Positions 8,953-17,600 of a DNA stretch of 64,000 nucleotides are shown piece by piece (the stretch's first letter is position 1; every line of letters begins with the position of its first letter). The notes under the pieces were generated by a model that searched no databases, had not been told where the DNA came from, and was given only the letters and a program-made list of their open reading frames with translations. The position numbers were made by a program, and so were the translations under genes. This DNA comes from Bacteroidales bacterium (lineage in GTDB: Bacteria; Bacteroidota; Bacteroidia; Bacteroidales; UBA1402), in contig JAFODP010000009.1 of NCBI GenBank assembly GCA_017380635.1, positions 62,001 through 126,000 of the forward strand, in the 5' to 3' direction.

Positions 8953-9360
8953 TCAAGCAACACGACCTAACAGATGCTCCCATAAAATTTTCTCCTTGTT
9001 ACACTTGAAACGGATAACGCTATTTAGGTGATAGAAGAACATATCTTCGAGCAAAACCTCATCCAGCATATAATAGTTAAGATATAAATTACCATTGTCA
9101 TGAAGATTGCTTGGATTTGCCACTTTCCCGATGTTGAATTTTAGTTGACCAAACTCGGTTTGACAATCACCGTCCATGTAAATAATGGCATAGACATTAT
9201 TGTAGTATCGTCCTTCCGTTCTGATTAGTTGAAATTCATAGAGGTCATAAATTTGCCCGAAATCAAGTTCAGTTATTTGGTCATAATGATAACGGTCTAT
9301 AACCTCAAAACATACCGTCATTGCATCAATTTGAATTTTTCTTCTACATACTCGTTTCAT
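8953..9360 (-). CDS. Truncated Rep-like protein (tentative)
   Basis: 135 residues, beginning MKRVCRRKIQIDAMTVCFEV. The pattern YEFQLIRTEGRYYNNVYAIIY, then EFGQLKF and a HDNGN segment, reminds me of the N-terminal part of replication-initiation-factor proteins of small Bacteroidota plasmids or filamentous prophages. Those are usually well over 250 residues, so this copy would be truncated after KEKILWEHLLGRVA and would lack the catalytic C-terminal part. It overlaps the upstream small gene by 17 bases. The family link is from memory and uncertain; it may simply be an intact small hypothetical gene. Confidence 0.5.
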   Translation of the reverse strand: MKRVCRRKIQIDAMTVCFEVIDRYHYDQITELDFGQIYDLYEFQLIRTEGRYYNNVYAIIYMDGDCQTEFGQLKFNIGKVANPSNLHDNGNLYLNYYMLDEVLLEDMFFYHLNSVIRFKCNKEKILWEHLLGRVA

Positions 9361-9535
9361 CGTTAGATTGATTTTTACTTTCGTTATTTTCGTTTGGGCG
9401 ATTGGGGATAGTTTTCCAATAGGCTTTCATCCCATCGCTAATTGATTGTTTGTGTGTTTCGCTCATTGAGCGTCCACGCAAACGCTGACTAATGCGAAGT
9501 TTGGTTGCATCATCCATTTTTCTAAAAATTCTCAT
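9344..9535 (-). CDS. Small basic protein with NUMOD3-like motif
   Basis: 63 residues. The centre, LRISQRLRGRSMSETHKQSI, resembles NUMOD3-type DNA-binding motifs of homing endonucleases, in which Gly-Arg-Ser/His followed by SEET-x-KKIS is typical. The tail is polar and disordered (NENNESKNQSNDETSM). It overlaps the start of the Rep-like gene by 17 bases and both read leftwards, suggesting one transcript. Probably a small DNA-binding accessory protein of the remnant element. Confidence 0.5.
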   Translation of the reverse strand: MRIFRKMDDATKLRISQRLRGRSMSETHKQSISDGMKAYWKTIPNRPNENNESKNQSNDETSM

Positions 9536-9849
9536 ATTATCAAATGTTTATATAAATAGTTAGTTTAATTAAAAAAGTAAGTTTAGTATAGATAAAAAAT
9601 TTCAGTCCACATAGCAGGAGAAAAATAAAGAACCGTTTTTACCTACTACACAGACTGAATATAAAATTCACAGAAACAAGATACCTACATAAACACCCCC
9701 CAAAGGGGTATAGGACATATTCCCGAAATATTACACATACCTACCTTGTCAGATTGACGTGAAAATGCTCTATATAATCGTGAATTTTCTGCAAATCCTC
9801 TATAAATTTATTCGATAATTTGTAACCTTGTTCGAAAACAGAAAAAAGA
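9536..9849. other. AT-rich intergenic DNA, right flank of the remnant island
   Basis: No credible gene. It contains long A/T runs and a short cluster CACCCCCCAAAGGGG near 9690 that can form a small hairpin. If the neighbouring genes are replication genes, this is where an origin or upstream control region would sit, but no iterons are visible. Confidence 0.4.
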
Positions 9850-9879
9850 CACTGAGTATTTTTACTCAGTGTTTTTTTT
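9850..9879. terminator. Bidirectional terminator
   Basis: A 9-bp stem (9850-9858 with 9863-9871, CACTGAGTA/TACTCAGTG) with a 4-base loop is followed on the plus strand by eight Ts. On the minus strand it is followed by GTCTTTTTTCTG. It most likely ends the minus-strand gene at 9921-10490. Confidence 0.75.
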
Positions 9880-9920
9880 GTTGGACAATCATCAAGCCTA
9901 TCAAGATCTGCTTCTAGATT

Positions 9921-10490
9921 CTAGTTTCTATCCTTTCGCAGCTCGTAAGCTTGTTGCAGAGCCACTTGCACTTGTTTATCAATCGGAGAGGATGCTTCGA
10001 AGAGCAAGGGCGCAAACACATATTCCACTTCCATGGATGGATAGACCAATAAACTGTAGTAGTTTTCCTCCTCTGCAGCGGGACAAGCCAAGACGATGCC
10101 TGTATGCAAATAATCACCGATAGGCGCTTCCACCAAGTCGCCGGGAAAGAATTGCGATGGCGGCAACACCCTTTCGTAGCTTTCTTCATCTTCACAAACA
10201 CGCATCTGATGTCTCATACTTCCTTCGGGCGAATAGACACGCACAGACAACTTTTTGGGATAAAGCACATCCATTTCGTATTCATCTACCACCAGGCAAT
10301 ACAACTGCGTATCCGTCACAGACGCATCGTAGAAACAAGCATAACGCTGACGATATGAGCCCACCACTTCTTCCACCTTGTCTAAAGTAGAAAAATACAA
10401 ACTGGCACTCTGGCTCAACAAAGCACCCTCCGATGGCCGATATTCCACATTCAAAGCATATAGTATGAACAGACTGTTTTCACTTGACAT
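9921..10490 (-). CDS. Hypothetical cytoplasmic protein
   Basis: 189 residues from the second of two closely spaced methionines. The sequence TTAAGGAATGGAAATG places AAGG directly against the first ATG (10496) but about 6 bases before the second (10490), so the second is preferred. There is no signal peptide or membrane segment. Residues about 110-150 (PPSQFFPGDLVEAPIGDY, then HTGIVLACP) resemble a small beta-barrel segment. It has its own likely promoter and terminator, so it is monocistronic. Base composition is that of the core genome, unlike the island to its left. No family recognised. Confidence 0.7.
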   Translation of the reverse strand: MSSENSLFILYALNVEYRPSEGALLSQSASLYFSTLDKVEEVVGSYRQRYACFYDASVTDTQLYCLVVDEYEMDVLYPKKLSVRVYSPEGSMRHQMRVCEDEESYERVLPPSQFFPGDLVEAPIGDYLHTGIVLACPAAEEENYYSLLVYPSMEVEYVFAPLLFEASSPIDKQVQVALQQAYELRKDRN

Positions 10491-10558
10491 TTCCATTCCT
10501 TAAAAAAGCGATAATCATTTCATGGCCAAGCGAACCCTATCTACTGGCAGCGGCCGGA

Positions 10559-10566
10559 CAAATATA
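10559..10566 (-). promoter_or_regulatory. Putative -7 box for the hypothetical gene ending at 9921
   Basis: The reverse strand reads TATATTTG, a match to TAnnTTTG, 68 bases before the start codon. A TTGG lies 22 bases upstream, slightly outside the usual 19-21 spacing. Confidence 0.4.
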
Positions 10567-10689
10567 CATGCCACAACTAGGCTTTTGCCAACACTTTCAG
10601 TTCAAGATTTTTCCTCTCAGATAAAAAATATCAACCCCGCGTTCAGTCTTTTGCCAATAGAGCAAAGAGCAAAGTCCAGCATCATGGAC

Positions 10690-10720
10690 AAAAAAAAGGA
10701 ACGACAAGCTTGTCATTCCT
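10690..10720 (-). terminator. Rho-independent terminator of the TonB-C protein gene
   Basis: On the minus strand AGGAATGACAAG pairs with CTTGTCGTTCCT (one G-T pair) and is followed by TTTTTTT. It lies about 50 bases after the stop of the upstream gene. Confidence 0.8.
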
Positions 10721-10767
10721 TTCATAAAACTTACTTATGTATCAACAGCGCCGTAAAAGCGCGTCAA

Positions 10768-11538
10768 TCAATCTCTTAACAACTGAAATACCACCGGCAC
10801 CAACCAAGCGCTCATCACAGGTTTGCCTTCGTGATAAGCCGGTGTCATCGTAGGAACATTGCCCACCAAACGAGCGGCTTCAAAATCGAGTGCTCCCGTT
10901 TCATCACTGGCATTCAGGTAACCAAAAGCCACATCACCCTGTTTATCAACCACAAACTGAACCAACACACGACCCTGCATACGCGCTGTCATAGCTTCAC
11001 GGGGATATTGCAGTTCGTCGGCCAAAAATTGCATCAACGCAGCTTCTCCACCCTGCGGCTTGGAAGGCGTATCGGGCAAAGCGTAGATTTCTTCGTCGGC
11101 AGACAATTCGGTCTTTATACTACCATCTTTCGAAATATAAAACGATTGAATGTACACCTTGTTGCGATATTCCTTGGAAAATTTCAAATCGTTACGCAGA
11201 CTGAGCAAAGCTCTGCGGGCAGCCTTATCAATTTCGGGACAAAGACCTTTCACCACGCTCACGTGAGAAATACGTCCTATGCGATACACACTGAAACGCA
11301 ACACGATACGACCTTCGTAACGCAGACTGTCTTCGGATGGATAATTCAACAGCCAATCTACCACTTGGTTCACTTTCGTCTCGGCCACATCTGTTTTGAT
11401 TTCCGGATATTCGAAAGCCTTGTAAAAGCCATCGTTCACTTGTGCATGCAAACGCAAATGATTACTATCATCCGCTTGGGCCGACATCATAGAGATGCCC
11501 ATTACCACGCTGAAAATCAAAAGAATTATTTTTTTCAT
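10768..11538 (-). CDS. Periplasmic TonB C-terminal-domain protein
   Basis: 256 residues from MKKIILLIFSVVMGISMMSA, a signal peptide. A longer upstream reading is possible, but the ilvC terminator lies inside it, so the ATG at 11538 is preferred. The mature protein holds two TonB-C-like modules: one around residues 60-145 (EGRIVLRFSVYRIGRISHVSVVKG) and one near the end (MQGRVLVQFVVDKQGDVAFG then PAYHEGKPVMSAWLVPVVF). It has no N-terminal transmembrane anchor or Pro-rich linker of true TonB, so it is probably a secreted or periplasmic protein using the fold for another interaction. It is monocistronic, with its own terminator. Confidence 0.75.
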   Translation of the reverse strand: MKKIILLIFSVVMGISMMSAQADDSNHLRLHAQVNDGFYKAFEYPEIKTDVAETKVNQVVDWLLNYPSEDSLRYEGRIVLRFSVYRIGRISHVSVVKGLCPEIDKAARRALLSLRNDLKFSKEYRNKVYIQSFYISKDGSIKTELSADEEIYALPDTPSKPQGGEAALMQFLADELQYPREAMTARMQGRVLVQFVVDKQGDVAFGYLNASDETGALDFEAARLVGNVPTMTPAYHEGKPVMSAWLVPVVFQLLRD

Positions 11539-11580
11539 ATTGCTTCTTTTTAGGATAATGATTCGAGTTGTAAAGGTATA

Positions 11581-11614
11581 AAAAAACAAGGAACAAGCAA
11601 GAATGCCTGTTCCT
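11581..11614 (-). terminator. Terminator of the ilv operon
   Basis: On the minus strand AAGGAACA pairs with TGTTCCTT across a 12-base loop and is followed by GTTTTTTT. It sits about 20 bases after the ilvC stop codon. Confidence 0.8.
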
Positions 11615-11635
11615 TATTGTCGTATTTATCTATCA

Positions 11636-12679
11636 TTAATTGTTTTCAGGACGCAACTGACGAACAACAGCGCCGGCTTGCCACATTTCGCTTTCGCGCA
11701 AAGCCTTCAATTCTGCTTCCAATCCGACACGATAATCGGGTTTTGAGTTGCTATCGATAGAGATTTGAGCTTCGTTGCCCGATTTTACGCTATCGTAAAG
11801 TTTCTGAACCACAGGCTTGATAGCATCGTGGAAAGGACCCATCCAGTCGAGCGCACCACGTTGTGCTGTGGTTGAACAGTTGGCATACATCCAGTCCATA
11901 CCATTCTTAGCAAACAAAGGCATCAAAGATTGGGTCAATTCTTCTACAGTTTCGTTGAAAGCTTCCGAAGGCGTATGTCCGTTTTCACGCAACACTTCGT
12001 ATTGAGCCAACAACAGACCCTGGATAGCGCCCATCAAAGAGCCACGTTCGCCGGTAAGATCGGAAGTAGCTTCGCGAATGAAAGTGGTTTCAAACATATA
12101 ACCCGAACCGATACCGATACCCAAAGCCAAAGTACGATCCATAGCCTTTCCTGTAACATCTTGATAAATAGCGTATGAAGAGTTCAAACCGCGACCTTCG
12201 AGGAACATGGTACGAAGTGAAGTACCCGAACCCTTAGGAGCCACCATGATAACATCCACATCGGCAGGAGGCACCACGCCGGTACGATCGTTCCATGTGA
12301 TAGCAAAGCCGTGAGAGAAATACAAAGCCTTGCCGGGGGTCAGATAGTTTTTAATCGTAGGCCATACCGACATCACAGCGGCATCCGACAACAGACACAT
12401 GATGATGCTGGCTTTCTGACAAGCTTCTTCGATAGAAAACAAAGTTTCACCGGGCACCCAACCATCGGCCACAGCCTTTTCGTAAGTGGCACCTGCACGC
12501 TGACCAACAATCACATTGAAACCATTGTCTCTGAGGTTGAGCGACTGACCGGGGCCTTGTACACCATAACCAATCACTGCGATGGTTTCATCTTTCAACA
12601 CATCCAATGCTTTTTCCAAAGGAAATTCTTCGCGGGTGATAACCGTTTCTTCTACACCGCCAAAATTCAATTTTGCCAT
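11636..12679 (-). CDS. ilvC: Ketol-acid reductoisomerase
   Basis: NADPH- and Mg-dependent isomeroreductase converting acetolactate or acetohydroxybutyrate to the dihydroxy acids for valine, leucine and isoleucine. The 347-residue length is that of class I. The Rossmann motif is IAVIGYGVQGPGQSLNLRDN (about residues 33-52). The C-terminal catalytic helical domain includes FETTFIREATSDLTGERG, which supplies Mg ligands. It is the last gene of the operon ilvD-ilvB-ilvN-ilvC, 74 bases after ilvN, and is followed by a terminator. The family is unambiguous. Confidence 0.97.
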   Translation of the reverse strand: MAKLNFGGVEETVITREEFPLEKALDVLKDETIAVIGYGVQGPGQSLNLRDNGFNVIVGQRAGATYEKAVADGWVPGETLFSIEEACQKASIIMCLLSDAAVMSVWPTIKNYLTPGKALYFSHGFAITWNDRTGVVPPADVDVIMVAPKGSGTSLRTMFLEGRGLNSSYAIYQDVTGKAMDRTLALGIGIGSGYMFETTFIREATSDLTGERGSLMGAIQGLLLAQYEVLRENGHTPSEAFNETVEELTQSLMPLFAKNGMDWMYANCSTTAQRGALDWMGPFHDAIKPVVQKLYDSVKSGNEAQISIDSNSKPDYRVGLEAELKALRESEMWQAGAVVRQLRPENN

Positions 12680-12753
12680 TTTATTCTTGTTTAAACTATT
12701 GATTACTTATTTATTTTCTTGCGAATATTTTTTTCTACGAGCGAAGCGCAAAT

Positions 12754-13308
12754 TTACAACATTTCTTCCGAACCGCAACGACGCGCCTCCACTTCTTCCA
12801 AGAAAGCGCTTACTTTCTCTTCGATAGATTTGGTGATGGCCACACGTCCGGAGCGGACAAACTGCAAAATACCGGAAGGTTTCAATTCTTCGTACAAAGC
12901 CTCAATCTCTTCGGTATGACCACTCTGCTCTATCACAGAATAATCGCGTGTCACTTCCAGAATACGGGCATTGTATTTGCGCACCATTTTTTCCACCTCG
13001 TTGTTGTCGAGCAAGGTTTCGGTAGACACTTTGTATAGCGCCACTTCCTGGAAAATAATTTCATCGTCGGTATAATAGAATGCCTTCAGAATATCGATAC
13101 GACGTTCAATCTGACGCACGATTTTAGAAATGGTATCTTCGTCGGTTTCGGCCGTAATGGTGAATTTATGCACGCCGGGAATAGCCGAACGCGACACGGT
13201 CAAACTTTCAATATTCACCTGACGACGCGTAAAGACGATGGTTACCTGATTGAGCAAACCGACCTGGTTTTCGGAATAAACCGTTACTGTATATAATTTT
13301 TTCTCCAT
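12754..13308 (-). CDS. ilvN: Acetolactate synthase small (regulatory) subunit
   Basis: Regulatory partner of IlvB that normally gives valine feedback. 184 residues. The N-terminal ACT domain (about 4-78) starts LYTVTVYSENQVGLLNQV and continues RRQVNIESLTVSRS, and a second ACT-like half follows (VALYKVSTETLLDN to about residue 170). The length fits the long bacterial form (also called IlvH). It lies 30 bases after ilvB and 74 bases before ilvC. Confidence 0.95.
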   Translation of the reverse strand: MEKKLYTVTVYSENQVGLLNQVTIVFTRRQVNIESLTVSRSAIPGVHKFTITAETDEDTISKIVRQIERRIDILKAFYYTDDEIIFQEVALYKVSTETLLDNNEVEKMVRKYNARILEVTRDYSVIEQSGHTEEIEALYEELKPSGILQFVRSGRVAITKSIEEKVSAFLEEVEARRCGSEEML

Positions 13309-13338
13309 CTGTTGAACGATTGTGTTAGTTTCGAGACA

Positions 13339-15033
13339 TCAAGCTTTGTCTTTACCTAATATAATATGCGAAATAGGACTGCCGGCAGGAATCATCGGAT
13401 ACACCAAACCATGTTGTTCCACTTTCACTTCGAGCAGATAAGGGCCTTGATGTGCCACCATCTCCTGGATAGCAGCTTGCAAATTTTCGCGTTTTTCCAC
13501 ACTGGCTGCCGCAATGCCATAAGCTTGTGCAATCTTGACAAAATCGGGATTCACCATAGGTGTAGAGGAATAACGTTCTTGCCAGAAAAGTTCCTGCCAT
13601 TGACGAACCATACCCAAATAACTGTTGTTCAAGATAATAAGCTTCACCGGCATTTGATATTGCAGGATGGTGCCCAATTCCTGGATAGTCATCTGAATAC
13701 CGCCATCGCCACATACCGCATAGGTTTCGGCTTCCGGATTACCCAAAGCCGCACCGATGGCCGCAGGAAAACCAAAGCCCATGGTTCCAAGACCTCCCGA
13801 AGCGATGAATTGTCGTTGCGGCGAAGCGCTGAAATAACGTGCCGAAATCATCTGATTCTGACCCACATCCGCCACCAAAGTTGCCTTTTCGCCCGAAGTA
13901 TCGGACAAACATTTCAACACTTCTGCCATACTGAGTGCCGTATGCTGCGGATGAAGATCCTTGGAAATCACCTCATCGTATTCTTGCTGACGATATGGCG
14001 CAAAACTTGCTATCCAATCTTGGTGCTTAGCCTTGTTAACCAATGCTGTAAGCGCAGGCAATGATGTTTTCACATCGGCCACGATAGCCACATCCACCTT
14101 CACATTCTTATTGATTTCGGAAGGGTCGATATCCAAATGAATAATCTTGGCCTGGGGTGCATAAGATTGAATATTGCCGGTAACACGATCGGAAAAACGC
14201 ATACCGATAGCAATAAGCACATCGCAGGCATTGGTTTGTCTATTAGGCGCCACATTGCCATGCATGCCCACCATACCCATATTCAAAGGATAATTTTCGT
14301 CCATGATGGAAAGCCCCATCAAAGTGGAAGCCGCCGGAATATCGGCTTTTTCAAGGAAAGCATATAGTTCTTGTATCGCATGACCCAATTGCACACCTTG
14401 ACCCACCACAGCCAAAGGTCTTTCTGCGGCATTGATTAAAGCAGCGGCTTCTCGCATAGCGGAAGTATCCGGCTGGGGATATGGTTGATAACTGCGGATA
14501 AAGCGACAAGGCTCATAATGAAAATCAAGCATTTGCACTTGAGCATCCTTAGAAATATCGAGCACCACCGGGCCCGGACGACCTTCGCGGGCAATATAAA
14601 AGGCGCGAGCCACTGCCCAAGGCAAATCTTCGGCACGGCGCACCTGATAACTCCATTTGGTCACCGGTTGGGTAATGCCAATCACGTCGGTTTCTTGAAA
14701 ACTATCGGTTCCCAATTGAGCCACCGTCGATTGTCCGGTAATAATAACCAAAGGTGTACTATCCATCATGGCATCGGCCGCTCCGGTAACGATATTGGTA
14801 GCCGCCGGACCGGAAGTCACCATCACCAAACCTGGCTTGCCTGACACACGCGCATAACCTTGGGCCGCGTGAATAGCGCCCTGTTCGTGTCGTGTCAGAA
14901 TAAATTTGAATACATCTTGATACGAATACAAGGCATCGAAGGCGGGAATGATGAAGCCGCCGGGATAACCGAATATCGTATCAACTTTTTCTTCTTTAAA
15001 ACAGCGCATCAGCGCTTCAGCACCACTGATCAT
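13339..15033 (-). CDS. ilvB: Acetolactate synthase large (catalytic) subunit
   Basis: ThDP-dependent enzyme condensing pyruvate with pyruvate or 2-ketobutyrate, the first common step of branched-chain amino acid synthesis. 564 residues. The N-terminal pyrimidine-binding domain carries the catalytic Glu in TRHEQGAIHAAQGYARVSG. A central domain follows, and the C-terminal ThDP/Mg site reads CGDGGIQMTIQELGT through ILNNSYLGMVRQWQ. It starts 18 bases after ilvD, and the start MISGAEALMRCFKEE aligns with the family N-terminus. Confidence 0.97.
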   Translation of the reverse strand: MISGAEALMRCFKEEKVDTIFGYPGGFIIPAFDALYSYQDVFKFILTRHEQGAIHAAQGYARVSGKPGLVMVTSGPAATNIVTGAADAMMDSTPLVIITGQSTVAQLGTDSFQETDVIGITQPVTKWSYQVRRAEDLPWAVARAFYIAREGRPGPVVLDISKDAQVQMLDFHYEPCRFIRSYQPYPQPDTSAMREAAALINAAERPLAVVGQGVQLGHAIQELYAFLEKADIPAASTLMGLSIMDENYPLNMGMVGMHGNVAPNRQTNACDVLIAIGMRFSDRVTGNIQSYAPQAKIIHLDIDPSEINKNVKVDVAIVADVKTSLPALTALVNKAKHQDWIASFAPYRQQEYDEVISKDLHPQHTALSMAEVLKCLSDTSGEKATLVADVGQNQMISARYFSASPQRQFIASGGLGTMGFGFPAAIGAALGNPEAETYAVCGDGGIQMTIQELGTILQYQMPVKLIILNNSYLGMVRQWQELFWQERYSSTPMVNPDFVKIAQAYGIAAASVEKRENLQAAIQEMVAHQGPYLLEVKVEQHGLVYPMIPAGSPISHIILGKDKA

Positions 15034-15051
15034 ATTGGTTGTTTTTTCTTG

Positions 15052-16881
15052 TCAAATAATACGAACGGCGCCTTTATCGGCCGAGCTAACAGCCTGGGCA
15101 TAAGCACGAAGAGCCTTGGAAACCACTCTATCGCGTTGCGGTTGATAAGCCGCCTTGCCTTTGGCCAATTCTTTATTGCGTCGTTCTTGTAATTCAGCAT
15201 CACTGAGTTGTACCTGAATGAGACGTGCAGGAATGTCAATTTCGATGATGTCGCCATCTTGCACCAGTGCAATGTCGCCTCCGGCTGCCGCCTCCGGCGA
15301 CACATGCCCAATCGACAGCCCCGAAGTTCCACCCGAGAAACGACCATCCGTCACCAAAGCACATTCCTTACCCAAATGACGAGACTTGATATAAGAGGTG
15401 GGATACAACATTTCCTGCATACCGGGACCACCTTTCGGACCTTCGTACACAATCAGCACCACGTCGCCACGCTGCACCTTGCCCGACAAAATACCATCGC
15501 AAGCGGCTTCCTGCGAATGAAAAACTTTGGCCGGACCTTGAAATTTCCAGATAGATTCATCCACACCGGCTGTCTTCACCACGCAACCATCCAGAGCGAT
15601 ATTTCCTTTCAGAATAGCCAAACCGCCATCTTTGGTATAGGCATGTGCCATATCGCGGATACAGCCGCTCTCACGATTATCGTCCAAACTATCGTAGTAG
15701 CTCGATTGCGAAGACATCACATTGCTGAATCGGCCGGCAGGCGCCACGCGATACATATCCTTCGATTCTTGACAAAGCGAAGGCGAAGTCAGAGCATAGG
15801 CGTCCATGGCTGCTTGCAAGTTCAATCCATCAACTCGTCTAGCACTTGTATCCAGCAGATTAGCTTTGGAAAGTTCGTATAAAATAGAAAGAATACCACC
15901 GGCGCGGTGAACATCCTGCACATGATATTTGGCCGTATTGGGAGCCACTTTGCAAAGACAAGGCACGCGACGCGAAAGCGCATCGATATCGTCCATACAG
16001 AAATCCACTTCGGCTTCCTGCGCAATGGCCAACAAATGCAAAACCGTATTCGTAGAGCCGCCCATGGCGATATCCAAAGTCATGGCATTGAGGAAAGCGC
16101 TTCGAGTGGCAATAGAACGTGGCAACACCGATGCATCGCCATCGCGATAATAGGCCATTGCATTGTTCACAATCTGACGAGCCGCTTTCAAGAACAATTC
16201 CTTACGCTGCGAGTGCGTAGCCAGAAGCGTTCCGTTACCGGGCAAAGCCATACCCAAGGCTTCGTTCAAGCAGTTCATCGAATTGGCCGTAAACATACCG
16301 CTACAACAACCGCAACCGGGACAAGCGCAAGCCTCTACCCTTTCTATCTGCGCATCGCTGATACTGCTGTCGGCCGACTGTATCATGGCATCAATCAAGT
16401 CTAAATGCTTGCCATCCAGCTGACCGGCTTCCATCGGACCACCCGACACAAAAACCGTAGGAATATTCAATCGCATGGATGCCATCAGCATACCGGGCGT
16501 AATTTTATCGCAATTGCTGATACAAATCATCGCGTCGGCCTTGTGCGCGTTCACCATATATTCCACGCTGTCGGCAATAATGTCGCGCGAAGGCAAAGAA
16601 TACAACATACCGTCGTGTCCCATGGCGATACCATCGTCGATGGCAATGGTATTGAATTCGGCTGCAAAGCAACCCATACGTTCTATTTCAGCTTTGACGA
16701 TTTGTCCGATTTCGTGCAGATGAACATGACCGGGTACAAACTGCGTAAAGGAATTGACCACCGCGATAATCGGTTTGCCCATCTGTTCCTTTTTCATACC
16801 GTTGGCAGCCCAAAGCGCGCGAGCGCCGGCCATTCTTCTACCTTGTGTGCAGTCGTCGCTGCGAAGTGGAATTTTCATCAT
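15052..16881 (-). CDS. ilvD: Dihydroxy-acid dehydratase
   Basis: Iron-sulfur enzyme that dehydrates 2,3-dihydroxy acids to the 2-keto acids for valine and isoleucine. 609 residues, full length. Cluster-ligand motifs are present: [11 protein letters not shown] near residue 125 and [19 protein letters not shown] near 195. The C-terminal signature [19 protein letters not shown] is intact. Two tandem ATG codons (16881 and 16878) are possible starts, and no good Shine-Dalgarno is visible. It is the first structural gene of the operon and lies just 9 bases behind the T-tract of a leader terminator, so expression requires read-through (see attenuator). Confidence 0.97.
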   Translation of the reverse strand: MMKIPLRSDDCTQGRRMAGARALWAANGMKKEQMGKPIIAVVNSFTQFVPGHVHLHEIGQIVKAEIERMGCFAAEFNTIAIDDGIAMGHDGMLYSLPSRDIIADSVEYMVNAHKADAMICISNCDKITPGMLMASMRLNIPTVFVSGGPMEAGQLDGKHLDLIDAMIQSADSSISDAQIERVEACACPGCGCCSGMFTANSMNCLNEALGMALPGNGTLLATHSQRKELFLKAARQIVNNAMAYYRDGDASVLPRSIATRSAFLNAMTLDIAMGGSTNTVLHLLAIAQEAEVDFCMDDIDALSRRVPCLCKVAPNTAKYHVQDVHRAGGILSILYELSKANLLDTSARRVDGLNLQAAMDAYALTSPSLCQESKDMYRVAPAGRFSNVMSSQSSYYDSLDDNRESGCIRDMAHAYTKDGGLAILKGNIALDGCVVKTAGVDESIWKFQGPAKVFHSQEAACDGILSGKVQRGDVVLIVYEGPKGGPGMQEMLYPTSYIKSRHLGKECALVTDGRFSGGTSGLSIGHVSPEAAAGGDIALVQDGDIIEIDIPARLIQVQLSDAELQERRNKELAKGKAAYQPQRDRVVSKALRAYAQAVSSADKGAVRII

Positions 16882-16890
16882 AATTCAATC

Positions 16891-16920
16891 AAAAAAGCCT
16901 CTCCAACAAAGGAAAGGCTT
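16891..16920 (-). terminator. Attenuator terminator in the ilv leader
   Basis: On the minus strand AAGCCTTTCC (16920-16911) pairs over ten bases (one G-U) with GGAGAGGCTT (16904-16895) around a 6-base loop and is followed by four further Ts. It lies between the leader peptide and ilvD in the same orientation, so it can only serve to abort transcription before the structural genes. Confidence 0.88.
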
Positions 16921-16957
16921 GTTATCGCTTATTCATCATTATTGCAAATGCCTTTCC
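16911..16957 (-). promoter_or_regulatory. Antiterminator pairing of the ilv leader
   Basis: GGAAAGGC (minus strand, 16957-16950), directly after the leader stop codon, is the exact complement of GCCTTTCC (16918-16911), which forms most of the 5' arm of the terminator. The two pairings exclude each other. A ribosome that reaches the leader stop codon would cover GGAAAGGC and let the terminator form. A ribosome stalled earlier in the Val/Ile/Leu codons leaves it free to form the antiterminator. Confidence 0.85.
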
Positions 16958-17020
16958 TTATCTCTTCGTCACCACGACCAAAAGAATCACGACATTCACC
17001 AACATGACGATAGTATTCAT
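16958..17020 (-). CDS. Branched-chain leader peptide of the ilv operon
   Basis: A 20-residue reading frame, MNTIVMLVNVVILLVVVTKR, then TAA. Seven Val, two Ile and three Leu make 12 of 20 residues, including the runs VNVVILL and VVV. This composition is the hallmark of ilv attenuator leader peptides such as those of enteric ilvGMEDA. The ATG lies about 14 bases after the predicted transcription start, and the stop codon abuts the antiterminator strand. The role is to sense charged tRNA-Val, tRNA-Ile and tRNA-Leu through ribosome stalling; the peptide itself need have no function. It is too short for standard gene finders. Function is inferred; the sequence facts are direct. Confidence 0.87.
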   Translation of the reverse strand: MNTIVMLVNVVILLVVVTKR

Positions 17021-17040
17021 AAATCTGTTTTTAACGGGCG

Positions 17041-17072
17041 CAAAAGTAAAATATTCAAGTTGTTTCTGCAAA
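17041..17072 (-). promoter_or_regulatory. Promoter of the ilv operon
   Basis: The minus strand has TTTG (17072-17069), a 20-base spacer and TACTTTTG (17048-17041), an exact match to the Bacteroidota vegetative consensus. The transcript would start near 17034, just before the leader peptide. Confidence 0.85.
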
Positions 17073-17126
17073 TAATCGACAAGAAAATTTGCATATTGTT
17101 TTGCATAATGAATGAATATTCAATAC

Positions 17127-17600
17127 TTATTCATGATGATAAGGCTCCCCGTTAAGAATGGTCATAGCGCGATAAAGCTGTTCTACGAAAAACACCCGCA
17201 CCATCTGATGCGAAAAAGTCATCTTAGACAAGGAAATGCGCTCTTTCACAGCATCATACACCCTCTGATCGAAACCATAAGGCCCGCCAATCACAAAAAC
17301 CAACTGACGCAAACCACTGTTCATCTTCTTTTGCATCCATTGCGCAAAATGCATCGAACTTTGTTCCAGTCCTCTTTCGTCGAGCAGCACCAATTGATTT
17401 TCAGGCTTATGCCAAGCCAGAATCTGTTCGGCTTCCCTGGCCTTCACCTGCGCTTCGGTAAGATTTTTGGTAGATTTCAAATCGGGAATACTTTCTATCT
17501 GAAACGAAACATAATGTTTCAATCGCGAAGCATATTCCTCGATGGCCTGTATAGCATATTTATCGGTAGTTTTGCCCACCTGTAAAAGTATCACTTTCAT
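17127..17600 (-). CDS. rlmH: 23S rRNA (pseudouridine-1915-N3) methyltransferase
   Basis: SPOUT methyltransferase that methylates pseudouridine 1915 in helix 69 of 23S rRNA using S-adenosylmethionine. 157 residues, the normal length. The trefoil-knot SAM site shows as VFVIGGPYGF near residue 106, and the C-terminus has the typical LSKMTFSHQMVRVFFVEQLYRA. The start ATG overlaps the miaA stop as ATGA, so the two RNA-modification genes are translationally coupled. Confidence 0.96.
   Translation of the reverse strand: MKVILLQVGKTTDKYAIQAIEEYASRLKHYVSFQIESIPDLKSTKNLTEAQVKAREAEQILAWHKPENQLVLLDERGLEQSSMHFAQWMQKKMNSGLRQLVFVIGGPYGFDQRVYDAVKERISLSKMTFSHQMVRVFFVEQLYRAMTILNGEPYHHE

Noticed and set aside
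6626-9900. Tyrosine-integrase-style attachment site duplication of the tRNA-Pro 3' end
   Set aside because: I looked for a second copy of the TTCGAGTCGGGGTACCCCGA end on the right side of the island and found none. Serine recombinases do not normally use tRNA ends.
10522-10779. An 85-codon plus-strand frame between the hypothetical and TonB-C genes
   Set aside because: It runs through a clear minus-strand terminator and a probable minus-strand promoter, and has no protein-like features.
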